A program made the position numbers and the translations under genes. From Flavonifractor sp. An112 (GTDB lineage: Bacteria > Bacillota > Clostridia > Oscillospirales > Oscillospiraceae), in NCBI RefSeq assembly GCF_002161085.1, contig NZ_NFLU01000005.1:62001-126000 (forward strand): 64,000 nt of DNA, written 5' to 3'. Positions 51,845-59,990 of this stretch are shown piece by piece (position 1 is the first letter of the stretch; the number at the start of each line of letters is the position of its first letter). A model generated the notes under the pieces. That model had not been told where the DNA came from and searched no databases. It saw only the letters and a program-made list of their open reading frames with translations.

Positions 51845-52259
51845 GCGCAACTCTCTCCTTCCCAGTGCAGGCCTGGCCTTTCATCAGCTCCAGAAGCCGC
51901 TCCACAAATCCCAGACAGAATAGGGACAAGGCGGGGGCACAGCCGGCCAGCCACCAGATGGGATCAGGGAGCGGTTTGCGGATAGTATCATACTGGAGCG
52001 AAATCAGCAGATAGATATTCTGGCAGTCCTTTCGGGCGGACAGCTCAGAGAAAGCAGCCGCCACGGCAGAGACCTCCTCCTGGTCCGAGTAGAAATCACA
52101 CAGATCATCAAAGAACAGGCCTGCAAATATCTGCACAAAGGCGCGCATGGTCTCGATGTTTACTTCGCCGGTGGGGTGAAGAATTCCCATACGCTCCAAA
52201 CGTGCCGCTGTGGATTCATCAAAAGGATCTGGGACACGAAGATACAGGTTTTTTGGCAT
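51816..52259 (-). CDS. Conserved element protein of unknown function
   Basis: 147 residues with AGGAGG upstream. The N-terminal part reads MPKNLYLRVPDPFDESTAAR, then RMGILHPTGEVNIETMRAFV. A hydrophobic stretch near residue 105 (WWLAGCAPALSLFCLGFVERLL) could be a membrane helix. It overlaps the RelE-like gene by 29 bases. It could serve as that protein's partner, but no DNA-binding motif is visible. Confidence 0.6.
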   Translation of the reverse strand: MPKNLYLRVPDPFDESTAARLERMGILHPTGEVNIETMRAFVQIFAGLFFDDLCDFYSDQEEVSAVAAAFSELSARKDCQNIYLLISLQYDTIRKPLPDPIWWLAGCAPALSLFCLGFVERLLELMKGQACTGKERVAHEVADCCTG

Positions 52260-52295
52260 ATTACCTACCTCCTATTTATTTTGAAAAAGAAAGAC

Positions 52296-52320
52296 CCGAC
52301 GCTTCCTTATCGGAAGCGCC
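52296..52320 (-). terminator. Terminator after parB
   Basis: CGCTTCC pairs with GGAAGCG around TTATC, with TCTTTCTTTTT following on the minus strand. It lies between the ParB stop and the next gene. Confidence 0.6.
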
Positions 52321-52343
52321 GAGCCAGTACTTTTTGCTTGACT

Positions 52344-53417
52344 CTATAAAGAACTCTTTGTAGTCTTAAAATAAAGTTCAAGTGCCTTTTGAATGGTTTC
52401 TTCGATTTCTTTTGCAGTTGCCTTCTTTGGGAAATACGACTCAAAATCCGCTGAGAGCGTAACCGAGATGCGGCGCCCGGGCCGTTTTGCGGTGGTGGTC
52501 TCCTCGGTCAAAATAGCTTTGATTTGCGCTGCATCCAAATTTCCCGCTTCAAAGAGTGCCCGGAGTTTTTTACCTTTTGCAGTGGACAGTGCTGATTTCC
52601 CAGCGGAAATGTGCTGATAGATGCATTCCTGAAGGTCGTGATCTTCCACGAAACTGACTTCGTAAGCGGCCAGCTGTCCCAACTGCTTTCCGGTATCCAT
52701 GAGCAGCAGCAGGGGACGGTACAACGTTGCATATCGACAGTATTTGGACACCTTATCTCGGGTCAACTCATATTCCTGAGCAATCTTCTCGTCGGTATGG
52801 GACTTTTCCTGAGTGTCAGGAGAAGTGGCCGGATCACCCGTATCTGACTTTTCCTGAGTGTCAGGAGAAGTCTCTGCCGCTGTCAGAAGATCTGTGCGGC
52901 GCCCCTGTCGCTTCATCATATTGTAATGGGCCGCCACACAAAGCACCCGTTGGGAAAAGAGCATGTCTGCCAGGGATCGCTGCCGGAAGTTCATCTCAAA
53001 GAAGAGGTCCTCCGCAGTTTCCAAGGTCAAATCAGTCCGTACCACTGCCGGGATGGTAGTGCGGCCCGCAAGGACAGAAGCATTGACTCGATTATGTCCA
53101 CTGATGATGATGTAACGTCCATTGCTGGTTTTCCAGACTAGAATGGGTGTCTGCACCCCGAGCCGACGAATGCTGTCCACCATATCATCCAACCGCTGCC
53201 CGGTATAGAGAGGAAAATGTTCCTCATGTCCTGGAAAGCCATCCAGCTGTTTCAGCGGAAGGGTACACAGGGTCCCATTTTCCATAGGAGATGGAAGGTC
53301 ATCATGATGAAAAAAGCAATCATAAGCTTTTTCCTGTGTCTGCCCTGTGGCCTGGTTGGCACTTGCCTCGTCCTGCTTACGCTGTCTGAGCGCATTTTGC
53401 ACTCTATTTCTTGGCAT
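52344..53417 (-). CDS. ParB/Spo0J-family partition protein
   Basis: 357 residues. The ParB core is clear: RLGVQTPILVWKTSNGRYIIISGHNRVNASVLAGRTTIPAVVR, with the CTP-binding GHNR, then an HTH around TRDKVSKYCRYATLY. Between them TSPDTQEKS occurs twice, encoded by a 26-bp direct repeat (52801-52826 and 52846-52871, 45 bp apart). It overlaps the parA gene by 14 bases. It partitions or stabilises the element with ParA. Confidence 0.88.
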   Translation of the reverse strand: MPRNRVQNALRQRKQDEASANQATGQTQEKAYDCFFHHDDLPSPMENGTLCTLPLKQLDGFPGHEEHFPLYTGQRLDDMVDSIRRLGVQTPILVWKTSNGRYIIISGHNRVNASVLAGRTTIPAVVRTDLTLETAEDLFFEMNFRQRSLADMLFSQRVLCVAAHYNMMKRQGRRTDLLTAAETSPDTQEKSDTGDPATSPDTQEKSHTDEKIAQEYELTRDKVSKYCRYATLYRPLLLLMDTGKQLGQLAAYEVSFVEDHDLQECIYQHISAGKSALSTAKGKKLRALFEAGNLDAAQIKAILTEETTTAKRPGRRISVTLSADFESYFPKKATAKEIEETIQKALELYFKTTKSSL

Positions 53418-54231
53418 AGGACAGCACCTCCCGCGCTACCGCAGAATATGCTTTCGCTGCGGGATTGGTGGGCTCATATTCAAAAATACTTGCCGCGTCA
53501 ATCGGATGCTCCGCAACACGGATGGAGAAATCAATGGGGGCAGAGAAAACGGTGAAAGCATTGCCGTAGTCGGCTTGGATCTCGTCCTGGATACTGCGAC
53601 ACAGATTGGTGCGTCCCTGATACATGGTTAGCAGGATTCCACCTACTGTGAGAGCTGGGTTGATCCCCTGACGGATTGTTTTGATGACTTCCAACGTATC
53701 GGCCATATCCTCCATTGCCAGGTAATGCGCCTGCACGGGAACAATAGCCTGATCCGCGGCAGCCAAGGCGTTGATTGTCAGCAAATCCATGCTGTGACCA
53801 CAATCAATCAGGATGTAATCGTACTGATCCTGAAAATACTTTAGGACGCTGGCCATGACCATTTCACAGGGGGTACCACCACTGTCGCCGCCCCGGTACC
53901 GGCTGCTCATTTGCAGAGCCACCAGCCGACTGGACACAGCTGCCAGCTTTGAGTTCGCGGGGATGTAGTGGATGCCTTCTCTTTGGATGACGGCCTTATC
54001 TGCGAAGAGTTCAAATTCCGTATCGTCCAAAACTGCATTCATCAGGTTTGCCAAAGTGTATTTGAGGATTTTCGGGTCAGCTCGCATGACCTTTGTCAGG
54101 TCTCCTTGCGGGTCGTTGTCCACAAGAAGGACACGTTTACCCGCAGCGGCCAAGGCGGCACCTAGGTTAGCACAGGTTGTGGTCTTTCCGACGCCGCCTT
54201 TCGAGTTCGTAATCGCCAGAGTAATCGCCAT
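53404..54231 (-). CDS. ParA-family partition ATPase
   Basis: 275 residues, start MAITLAITNSKGGVGKTTTC at 54231 behind AAGAAGG; an upstream in-frame ATG has no ribosome site. The deviant Walker A KGGVGKTT, YILIDCGHSMD (Walker B region) and PVQAHYLAMEDMADTLEVI are typical. It is the first gene of the leftward element operon and works with ParB to segregate the circular form. Confidence 0.92.
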   Translation of the reverse strand: MAITLAITNSKGGVGKTTTCANLGAALAAAGKRVLLVDNDPQGDLTKVMRADPKILKYTLANLMNAVLDDTEFELFADKAVIQREGIHYIPANSKLAAVSSRLVALQMSSRYRGGDSGGTPCEMVMASVLKYFQDQYDYILIDCGHSMDLLTINALAAADQAIVPVQAHYLAMEDMADTLEVIKTIRQGINPALTVGGILLTMYQGRTNLCRSIQDEIQADYGNAFTVFSAPIDFSIRVAEHPIDAASIFEYEPTNPAAKAYSAVAREVLSYAKK

Positions 54232-54594
54232 CCTATTACCTTCTTTCTGTTCCATAAAGTTAAGCCCCGGAATAGAAAACGCCCACTCCGGTATTTCGGA
54301 GTGAGCGTTTCACACCCGCTCCGACATAGCCCTCCTTTCATCAAGGGTTTGGAATGTCGGAGCCTATAAAGATGGCAAATTAGTTTGAGATTTCGGACAA
54401 AATCAGCAAAAACTCCAGCCATTCATAGAGGTTTCCGACTTTGTCTTATTATATCTCATTCCTCGATCCGGCGCACGATACCAGTCGCTTTCATGTCGAT
54501 TCTCCTCCTGCGGTTGTGGTTACGCCTCTTAGTATCCGCAGGTTTCTTTTGCCTATGCAGGCCGGAGGATGGTTTCATTTGGAATCCATAGAAA
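54232..54594. promoter_or_regulatory. Leader region of the element operon with mini-ORF and hairpin
   Basis: On the minus strand AAAGGAGGG lies five bases before a five-codon frame MSERV-stop (54310-54327), whose stop overlaps the base of a 14-bp hairpin at 54277-54310 with one mismatch. This could be a translation-coupled leader for parA, or chance. The rest (54330-54594) holds no gene I can support. Confidence 0.35.
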
Positions 54595-54628
54595 AAACCG
54601 TCAGACAGGTTTTCCTGTCTGACGGTTT
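54595..54628 (-). terminator. Intrinsic terminator of the hydrogenase gene
   Basis: The 15-bp perfect arms AAACCGTCAGACAGG / CCTGTCTGACGGTTT have a four-base loop. On the minus strand a run of six T follows. It begins 18 bases after the stop at 54647. Confidence 0.88.
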
Positions 54629-54646
54629 GATGAGACTGAAAGAGGA

Positions 54647-56083
54647 TCAATCCTGAGATTCTGGCTGCTTTTCTGCCTCGGCCACGGCGCCCTCGATGGT
54701 GCGGCCCTCGGCCTGCTTGGCGTGACGGTCCACATCGCCCTGGTTCTTGGGGGAGCGGATGAGCTGGGCGGGGCCCTGGACACAGCCGCCCTCGCAGGCC
54801 ATGCCCTCGATGAAGTTGAAATCGCCGATGCCCTTGGCGGCCTTCAGGAAGGCCAGCCTGCAGGCCTCAAAGCCGCTGCAGGGCAGGGGCTTGGCCTGGA
54901 AGGAGCTGTTCCGCTCCTTCAGGGCCTGGGCCACGGCGGCGGACACGCCGCCGCTGTGGGCAAAGGAACGGCCAAAGCCGCTGGCCTGATCCAGTTCGGT
55001 ATACTCCAGCTTGGACACGTCGATGTTTTGAGATTCAAACATGGCGTACAGCTCTTCAAAGGTGAGGGCGATGTCCACCGCACCCATGGTCTTGCCCAGT
55101 TTGATCTCCATCTTCTTGGCCACGCAGGGCCCGATGAAGATGACCTTGGAGGAGGGGTCCTTCCGCTTGATGTACCGGGCGGCCATAATCATGGGAGAGG
55201 GGGTCTCGGAGATCAGATGGGCCTGGTCGGGGAAGTTCTTCTCCACATAGTCCACAAAGGCGGGGCAGCAGGAGGAGGCCAGCATCCCCTTCTCCTCCAG
55301 TTCACCGGCCTCGGTCTTGGCGGTCATATCGGCGCCCAGGGCCACCTCCACCACGTCGTGGAAGCCCAGCATCTTCAGGCCGGTGACCACCTGGCCCAGG
55401 TCGGCGGGGGCAAACTGGCCGGCGATGGAGGGCGCCACGGCGGCATAGACATGGAAGCCCCACTTTTCCGCGCCCTGAAGGGTCTGGATGGCGTCCACAA
55501 TAAAGGACTTGTCCATGATGGCGCCGAAGGGGCACTGGTAGATGCAGGCGCCGCAGGAGGTGCACTTGGCGGGATCGATGAAGGCCTTCTTGTCCTCTCC
55601 CATGGAGATGGCTCCCGCCTTGCAGCCCCGCTCACAGGGACGGGTCTTCTTTTCGATGGCGCCGTAGGGGCAGGCGTTGATACACTTGCCGCAGGTGATG
55701 CACTTCTTGTGGTCGATCTGGGCCTTGTGGTCCACAATGGTGATGGCGTCCTTGGGGCAGGTATGGATACAGCGGGTGGCGATACAGCCACGGCAGGAGG
55801 GGCCCACGGTGATCTCGGTGACGGGGCACTCGTCGCAGGCGATATCCAGCACCTCCACCAGGTTGGGGTTGGTCTTGTCGCCACCCATGGCCACCTTCAC
55901 ACGCTGAGAGATGATGGCCCGCTCCTTATAAATACAACAGCGCATTTTGGCCTCGGGACCGGGGATGATCTCCTCGGGAATATCCAGAATACCGGTCTGG
56001 AGATCGTCGTTCCAGGCCAGCCGGGCCACGGAACGCAGCACCTCATGCTTAAGTTCCTGTACACTGGTTTCAAATACGCGCAT
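54647..56083 (-). CDS. [FeFe] hydrogenase, group B type
   Basis: 478 residues with GGAAGGAG before the ATG. Ferredoxin-type [4Fe-4S] sites lie in residues 90-190 (CRGCIATRCIHTCP, CITCGKCINACP, CTSCGACIYQCP). The H-cluster ligands follow: SSCCPAF (about 270-276), IGPCVAKK (Cys320) and GMACEGGC (Cys430, Cys434). The ASSCCPAF and GPCVAKK wording is typical of the poorly studied group B enzymes rather than the TSCCPxW / MPCxxKxxE of group A. It catalyses H2 evolution or oxidation with ferredoxin. No maturation genes are in the window. Confidence 0.87.
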   Translation of the reverse strand: MRVFETSVQELKHEVLRSVARLAWNDDLQTGILDIPEEIIPGPEAKMRCCIYKERAIISQRVKVAMGGDKTNPNLVEVLDIACDECPVTEITVGPSCRGCIATRCIHTCPKDAITIVDHKAQIDHKKCITCGKCINACPYGAIEKKTRPCERGCKAGAISMGEDKKAFIDPAKCTSCGACIYQCPFGAIMDKSFIVDAIQTLQGAEKWGFHVYAAVAPSIAGQFAPADLGQVVTGLKMLGFHDVVEVALGADMTAKTEAGELEEKGMLASSCCPAFVDYVEKNFPDQAHLISETPSPMIMAARYIKRKDPSSKVIFIGPCVAKKMEIKLGKTMGAVDIALTFEELYAMFESQNIDVSKLEYTELDQASGFGRSFAHSGGVSAAVAQALKERNSSFQAKPLPCSGFEACRLAFLKAAKGIGDFNFIEGMACEGGCVQGPAQLIRSPKNQGDVDRHAKQAEGRTIEGAVAEAEKQPESQD

Positions 56084-56287
56084 TGGTCAACACTCCTTCC
56101 AATCATCATTCCTCTTCCAATTTCACTAACAGCATGATAACCGCAGGGTAAGTAACCTGTCAATTAGAATGTTTCCTTGTCTTACACATATTTTTACCCC
56201 TGTTTCTGAAAACCAAAAAGTTTATATGCCTGAACGGGGAAAACTGTGGTATACTGCAAGCAACTGTGGTGATAAGGAGGTGACGTT

Positions 56288-57637
56288 GTGGGCAAATCAG
56301 ACCTGTCAGCACTGCCCCGGATGGACACATTGCTGGCCAGTCCGGCCCTGGTGGACAGCGGCCTGCCCCGCTCCGCTCAGAAGGCGGGGGCCAACCGGGT
56401 GCTGGACCAGCTGCGCCGTGCCATTTGGGCGGGAGAGCCTCAGGTGCCTGAGCTGCACATCCTGGCCCAGCGGGCCCGGCAGGCGGCAGAAGAACTGGCC
56501 CGGCCCGGCCTGCGCCGGGTGGTCAACGCCACCGGCGTTGCCCTCCACACCAATCTGGGCCGGGCCCCGCTTAGCCGAAGGGCGGCGGAGGCGGTGGCCC
56601 AGGCGGCGGAGGGCTACTCCAACCTGGAGTACGACCTGACCGCAGGCAAGCGGGGCAGCCGCACCGGCCGGGTGGAGGAGCTGTTACAGGAGCTCACCGG
56701 GGCGGAGGGAGCCTTTGCGGTGAACAACAACGCCGCGGCGGTGCTGCTCATGCTGTCTGCCCTCACTCCCGGCATGGGAGTGGCCATCTCCCGGGGAGAG
56801 CTGGTGGAGATCGGCGGCTCCTTCCGGGTGCCCGACGTGATGGCCCGCAGCGGCGCCAAGCTGGTGGAGGTGGGGGCCACCAACAAGACCCGTCTGTCCG
56901 ACTACCAGCGGGTGTTGGAGAGCGGGGAGGCCCAGGCTCTGCTGAAGGTTCACCCCAGCAACTTCAAGGTGGTGGGTTTTACCCAGAGTGTGGAGGTGGA
57001 GGAGCTGGCCGCTCTGGCGGCCAGCTATCAGGTCCCCCTGCTGTGCGACCTGGGCAGCGGCGCGCTGGGCCCCGGCCCCTGGCCCCAGGACTACCCCACT
57101 GTGGAGAAGTGGGCGGCAGCTGCCGACGTGGTATGCTTCTCCGGGGACAAGTTGTTGGGCGGACCCCAGGCGGGTATCCTGGTGGGCAAGGAGGAGGCCG
57201 TCAGACGGCTGAAAACCGACCCCCTGGCTCGCGCCCTGCGGCTGGACAAGCTGTCTCTGGCGGCCCTGGAGGCCACCCTGCGGGACTGGCGGGACGGGGT
57301 GTCCGTCCCTGCCCGGGCCATGCTGGAGACCCGGCCCCGGGACTTGCGGCAAAAGGCTGAGAGATTGGCCGCTCTGCTTACGCCCTTCTGCCCCTGTGAG
57401 GCGGTGGAGACCGCCGGAGAGGCGGGAGGCGGTACCCTCCCCGGGGAGGAACTGCCCTCCTGGGCGGTGGCCCTGGACCCGGCGGAGGAACTGGAGGTCT
57501 TCCTCCGGGGGTGGACCACCCCCATTCTGGGGCGCATCCACAAGGGAAAGCTGCTGCTGGATGTGCGCACCCTGCTGCCGGGGGAGGAAAATATCATCCG
57601 GGATGCCCTGGGGGCGTGGAAAGGAGAACGGCCATGA
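56288..57637 (+). CDS. selA: L-seryl-tRNA(Sec) selenium transferase
   Basis: 449 residues from a GTG start behind AAGGAGG; an extended -10 (TGGTATACT, 56248-56255) lies just upstream. The PLP-enzyme motifs are clear: RRVVNATGVALHTNLGRAPLS at about residue 80, NNNAAAVLL, GGSFRVPDVMARSGAKLVEVGATNKT, LCDLGSG and CFSGDKLLGGPQAGILVG with the PLP lysine. It converts Ser-tRNA(Sec) to Sec-tRNA(Sec) with selenophosphate. It overlaps selB by four bases, and tRNA(Sec) follows, so the whole decoding set is one cluster. SelD is not in the window. Confidence 0.96.
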   Translation: MGKSDLSALPRMDTLLASPALVDSGLPRSAQKAGANRVLDQLRRAIWAGEPQVPELHILAQRARQAAEELARPGLRRVVNATGVALHTNLGRAPLSRRAAEAVAQAAEGYSNLEYDLTAGKRGSRTGRVEELLQELTGAEGAFAVNNNAAAVLLMLSALTPGMGVAISRGELVEIGGSFRVPDVMARSGAKLVEVGATNKTRLSDYQRVLESGEAQALLKVHPSNFKVVGFTQSVEVEELAALAASYQVPLLCDLGSGALGPGPWPQDYPTVEKWAAAADVVCFSGDKLLGGPQAGILVGKEEAVRRLKTDPLARALRLDKLSLAALEATLRDWRDGVSVPARAMLETRPRDLRQKAERLAALLTPFCPCEAVETAGEAGGGTLPGEELPSWAVALDPAEELEVFLRGWTTPILGRIHKGKLLLDVRTLLPGEENIIRDALGAWKGERP

Positions 57638-59169
57638 TCCTGGGCACCGCGGGCCATGTGGACCACGGCAAGACCGCCCTGGTGAAGGCCCTCACCGGGA
57701 TGGACACCGACCGGCTGGCGGAGGAACGCCGCCGGGGCCTCACCATCGAGCTGGGCTTTGCCCCCCTGACCCTGCCGGGCGGGGAGATGGTGAGCATTGT
57801 GGATGTGCCCGGCCATGAGAAATTTGTGCCCACCATGCTGTCCGGCTGTGCCGGTATGGATTTGGTGGTGCTGGCGGTGGCTGCCGACCAGGGCCCCATG
57901 CCCCAGACACGGGAGCATCTGGCCATCCTGTCCCTGCTGGGCCTGCGGGGGGGCGTCATCGCCCTCACCCGGGCCGACCTGGGCGTCAAGCCGGGGGTGG
58001 AGGAGCAGGTACGCGCTCTGGTAAAGGGCACCTTCCTGGAGAATGCCCCCATCATCCCCACCTCGGTGGTGACAGGGGAGGGGTTGGATGAACTGAAGAG
58101 AGCCCTGGCTGAGCTGGTCCAAAAGACGCCGGAGCGGTCGGACCGAGGAGACTATCGCCTCCATGTGGACCGGGTCTTTTCGGTGGCGGGCAGCGGCACG
58201 GTGGTCACCGGCACCCTCACCGGCGGCCCCCTCCGCCGGGGGGACAGGGTGCGCCTGTGGCCGGGGGACAGGATGGCCCGGGTGCGGGGCCTCCAGAGCC
58301 ACGGTACCGATCAGGAGAAACTGGCCCCCGGCAGCCGGGCGGCGGTGAATCTGGCGGGGGTGGACCGTGGGGAGGTGTCCCGCGGGGACACCCTGGCCCC
58401 GGCGGAGGGGCTTACTCTCACCCAGCGGCTGGATATGGCCCTGAAGGTGCTGCCTCAGGCCCCCTATGCCGTCAAAAACAATTCCACCCTCCATCTCCAC
58501 CACGGCGGGCGGGCGCTGATGTGCCGGTGTATCCTGCTGGGCCGGGACAAGCTGGAGCCGGGAGAGGAGGGCTTTGCCCAGCTGCGGCTGGACCAGCCTC
58601 TGGCGGCTCTGCGGGGGGATCGGTTTGTAGTTCGCTTCTTCTCTCCGGTAGTCACCGTAGGGGGTGGGGTAATTCTGGACCTGGAGCCCCCCGCCAAGGG
58701 ACGGATGGACCCGGCCCGGCTGACCCGGCTGGCCGCCCTGGCGGCGGGGAAGGAACTGCCCCGCCCGGCGGAACCGGTCAGAGAAGCGCCGCCGCCCCCA
58801 GCGCCGGAAAGCGACCCGGAGCTGGAGGAGAAACTATGTGAGATCTACCGGGCTGCTGGACTGGAGCCCCCCGCCAACGAGGAGATAGAGCGGGCTTTCC
58901 CTGGTGGGGCCGCAGCCTGCCGCCGGGCAGGCAGAGCCCTGGCCGACCGGGGGGTGCTGACCCCGCTGTCCCCCAAGGTGCGGGCCTGGGGGGAGAGCTG
59001 CCTGGAGGCTCAGAGCAGAATGAAGGCCCGGTTTGGCACAGAAATGTTCACTCTGGCCCAGGCCAGGGACCAGTTGGGAGTTTCCCGCAAGTACGCCCTG
59101 CTGCTGCTGGAATACTGGGACCGGGTACGGATCACCCAAAAAATCGGGGAGGGGCGGAGATTTCTGTAA
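57634..59169 (+). CDS. selB: Selenocysteine-specific translation elongation factor
   Basis: 511 residues from the ATG overlapping the selA stop (ATGA). GTPase motifs: G1 GHVDHGKTAL, G2-side RGLTIELGFA, G3 DVPGHEKF, G4 TRAD in place of NKxD. Domains II and III follow (GSGTVVTGTL, the late RFFSPVVTVGGGVILD). Winged-helix repeats at the C-terminus bind the SECIS hairpin. At 511 residues it is shorter than the roughly 614-residue E. coli protein, so it has fewer or smaller winged-helix domains. It brings Sec-tRNA(Sec) to UGA codons. Confidence 0.96.
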   Translation: MILGTAGHVDHGKTALVKALTGMDTDRLAEERRRGLTIELGFAPLTLPGGEMVSIVDVPGHEKFVPTMLSGCAGMDLVVLAVAADQGPMPQTREHLAILSLLGLRGGVIALTRADLGVKPGVEEQVRALVKGTFLENAPIIPTSVVTGEGLDELKRALAELVQKTPERSDRGDYRLHVDRVFSVAGSGTVVTGTLTGGPLRRGDRVRLWPGDRMARVRGLQSHGTDQEKLAPGSRAAVNLAGVDRGEVSRGDTLAPAEGLTLTQRLDMALKVLPQAPYAVKNNSTLHLHHGGRALMCRCILLGRDKLEPGEEGFAQLRLDQPLAALRGDRFVVRFFSPVVTVGGGVILDLEPPAKGRMDPARLTRLAALAAGKELPRPAEPVREAPPPPAPESDPELEEKLCEIYRAAGLEPPANEEIERAFPGGAAACRRAGRALADRGVLTPLSPKVRAWGESCLEAQSRMKARFGTEMFTLAQARDQLGVSRKYALLLLEYWDRVRITQKIGEGRRFL

Positions 59170-59182
59170 CTCCCCGCCATAT

Positions 59183-59278
59183 GGGGGCGGAAGGGTATCT
59201 GGTGAGCCCCGCGGTCTTCAAAACCGTTGGGGACGGCGTTCCCGTCCTGGTGTGTTCGATTCGCACCCGCCCTCGCCA
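59183..59278 (+). tRNA. selC: tRNA-Sec (anticodon TCA)
   Basis: 96 nt. The 8-bp acceptor stem GGGGGCGG / CCGCCCTC, the anticodon stem GCGGT / ACCGT with loop CTTCAAA (TCA anticodon), a long variable arm (GGACGG-CGTT-CCCGTCC) and the T stem GTGTG / CGCAC all fold. CCA is encoded. Eight acceptor pairs and the long extra arm are the bacterial tRNA(Sec) hallmarks. It lies 13 bases after selB. Confidence 0.95.
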
Positions 59279-59303
59279 TTTTTAAAATAAAGGAGGAAGC
59301 CCC

Positions 59304-59579
59304 ATGGAATTTCAGAGTAAGCCCGGCCGGCTGTGGGCCGAAAATGAGGAGGGCAAGCTGATTGCCGAGATCACCTTCCCGGAGGAGCGGCCCGGCGTGG
59401 CCAACATCGACCACACCTTTGTGGACGGCTCCCTTCGGGGCCAGGGGGTGGCGGGCCAGCTGGTGCAGGGGGCTGTGGACCAGATCCGCAGTCGGGACAT
59501 GAAGGCGGTGGCCACCTGCGCTTACGCCGTCAAATGGTTTGAGAGCCACCCGGATCAACGGGATCTGCTGGCGGAATAA
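59304..59579 (+). CDS. Small GNAT-family N-acetyltransferase (YjdJ-like)
   Basis: 91 residues with AAAGGAGG before the ATG. LIAEITFPEERPGVANIDHTFVDGSLRGQGVAGQLVQGAVDQIRSRDMKAVATCAYAVKWFESHPD matches the minimal acetyl-CoA-binding GNAT fold (RGQGVA as the pyrophosphate loop, then the Cys in ATCAYA and HP near the end). Proteins of this group are about 90 residues, so it is complete. The acceptor is unknown. It follows tRNA(Sec) and ends in a strong terminator. Confidence 0.87.
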   Translation: MEFQSKPGRLWAENEEGKLIAEITFPEERPGVANIDHTFVDGSLRGQGVAGQLVQGAVDQIRSRDMKAVATCAYAVKWFESHPDQRDLLAE

Positions 59580-59589
59580 CTGAAGTGAA

Positions 59590-59631
59590 AAAAGCGCTGG
59601 GCGCGGCCAAACGGCCGCGCCCAGCGCTTTT
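59590..59631. terminator. Strong bidirectional terminator
   Basis: The 19-bp perfect arms AAAAGCGCTGGGCGCGGCC / GGCCGCGCCCAGCGCTTTT have an AAAC loop. It lies between the convergent GNAT and AtuA-like genes. Confidence 0.9.
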
Positions 59632-59663
59632 TATGAGGGAAAATAGGGAGAAACAGGGAGAGA

Positions 59664-59963
59664 TCAGATCTCCATGTCCAGCAGGTAGGAGGACAGGCCC
59701 TTGCCGTGCATATCCACGGACAGGGAGCGGGTGACGCCGCCGCCCAGAGCGGCGTACATCACGAAGTTGAGGGCGTGGATGTTGGGCAGCTCATAGCGAA
59801 CCACCTCGCCCTTGACCATGCCCTTGAAGTGCTCCTTCACCTTCTCGGGGGTGACCTTCTCCTTGAGCAGGTCGTAGTCCTTGGGGTCGTAGGCGATGAG
59901 GGAGATGTTGGAGATGTTGCCCTTGTCGCCGGTACGGGAGTGTGCAATATCCCAGAGTTTCAT
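59664..59963 (-). CDS. AtuA-like small ferredoxin-fold protein
   Basis: 99 residues. WDIAHSRTGDKGNISNISLIAYDP and VVRYELPNIHALNFVMYAALGGGVTRSLSVDMHGKGLSSYLLDMEI match the C-terminal domain found fused to or beside AtuA (DUF1446) proteins. AAAGGAAG precedes the ATG. It is the last gene of the sigma-54-controlled operon, 27 bases behind atuA. It is probably the second subunit of the AtuA enzyme; the reaction is unknown. Confidence 0.82.
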   Translation of the reverse strand: MKLWDIAHSRTGDKGNISNISLIAYDPKDYDLLKEKVTPEKVKEHFKGMVKGEVVRYELPNIHALNFVMYAALGGGVTRSLSVDMHGKGLSSYLLDMEI

Positions 59964-59990
59964 AGCAAATGCTTCCTTTCTGTCCCAGTA

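Noticed and set aside
54722-56137. 471-codon plus-strand frame opposite the hydrogenase
   Set aside because: Gly/Leu/His-rich shadow of the hydrogenase, whose cluster-ligand motifs are unambiguous on the other strand.
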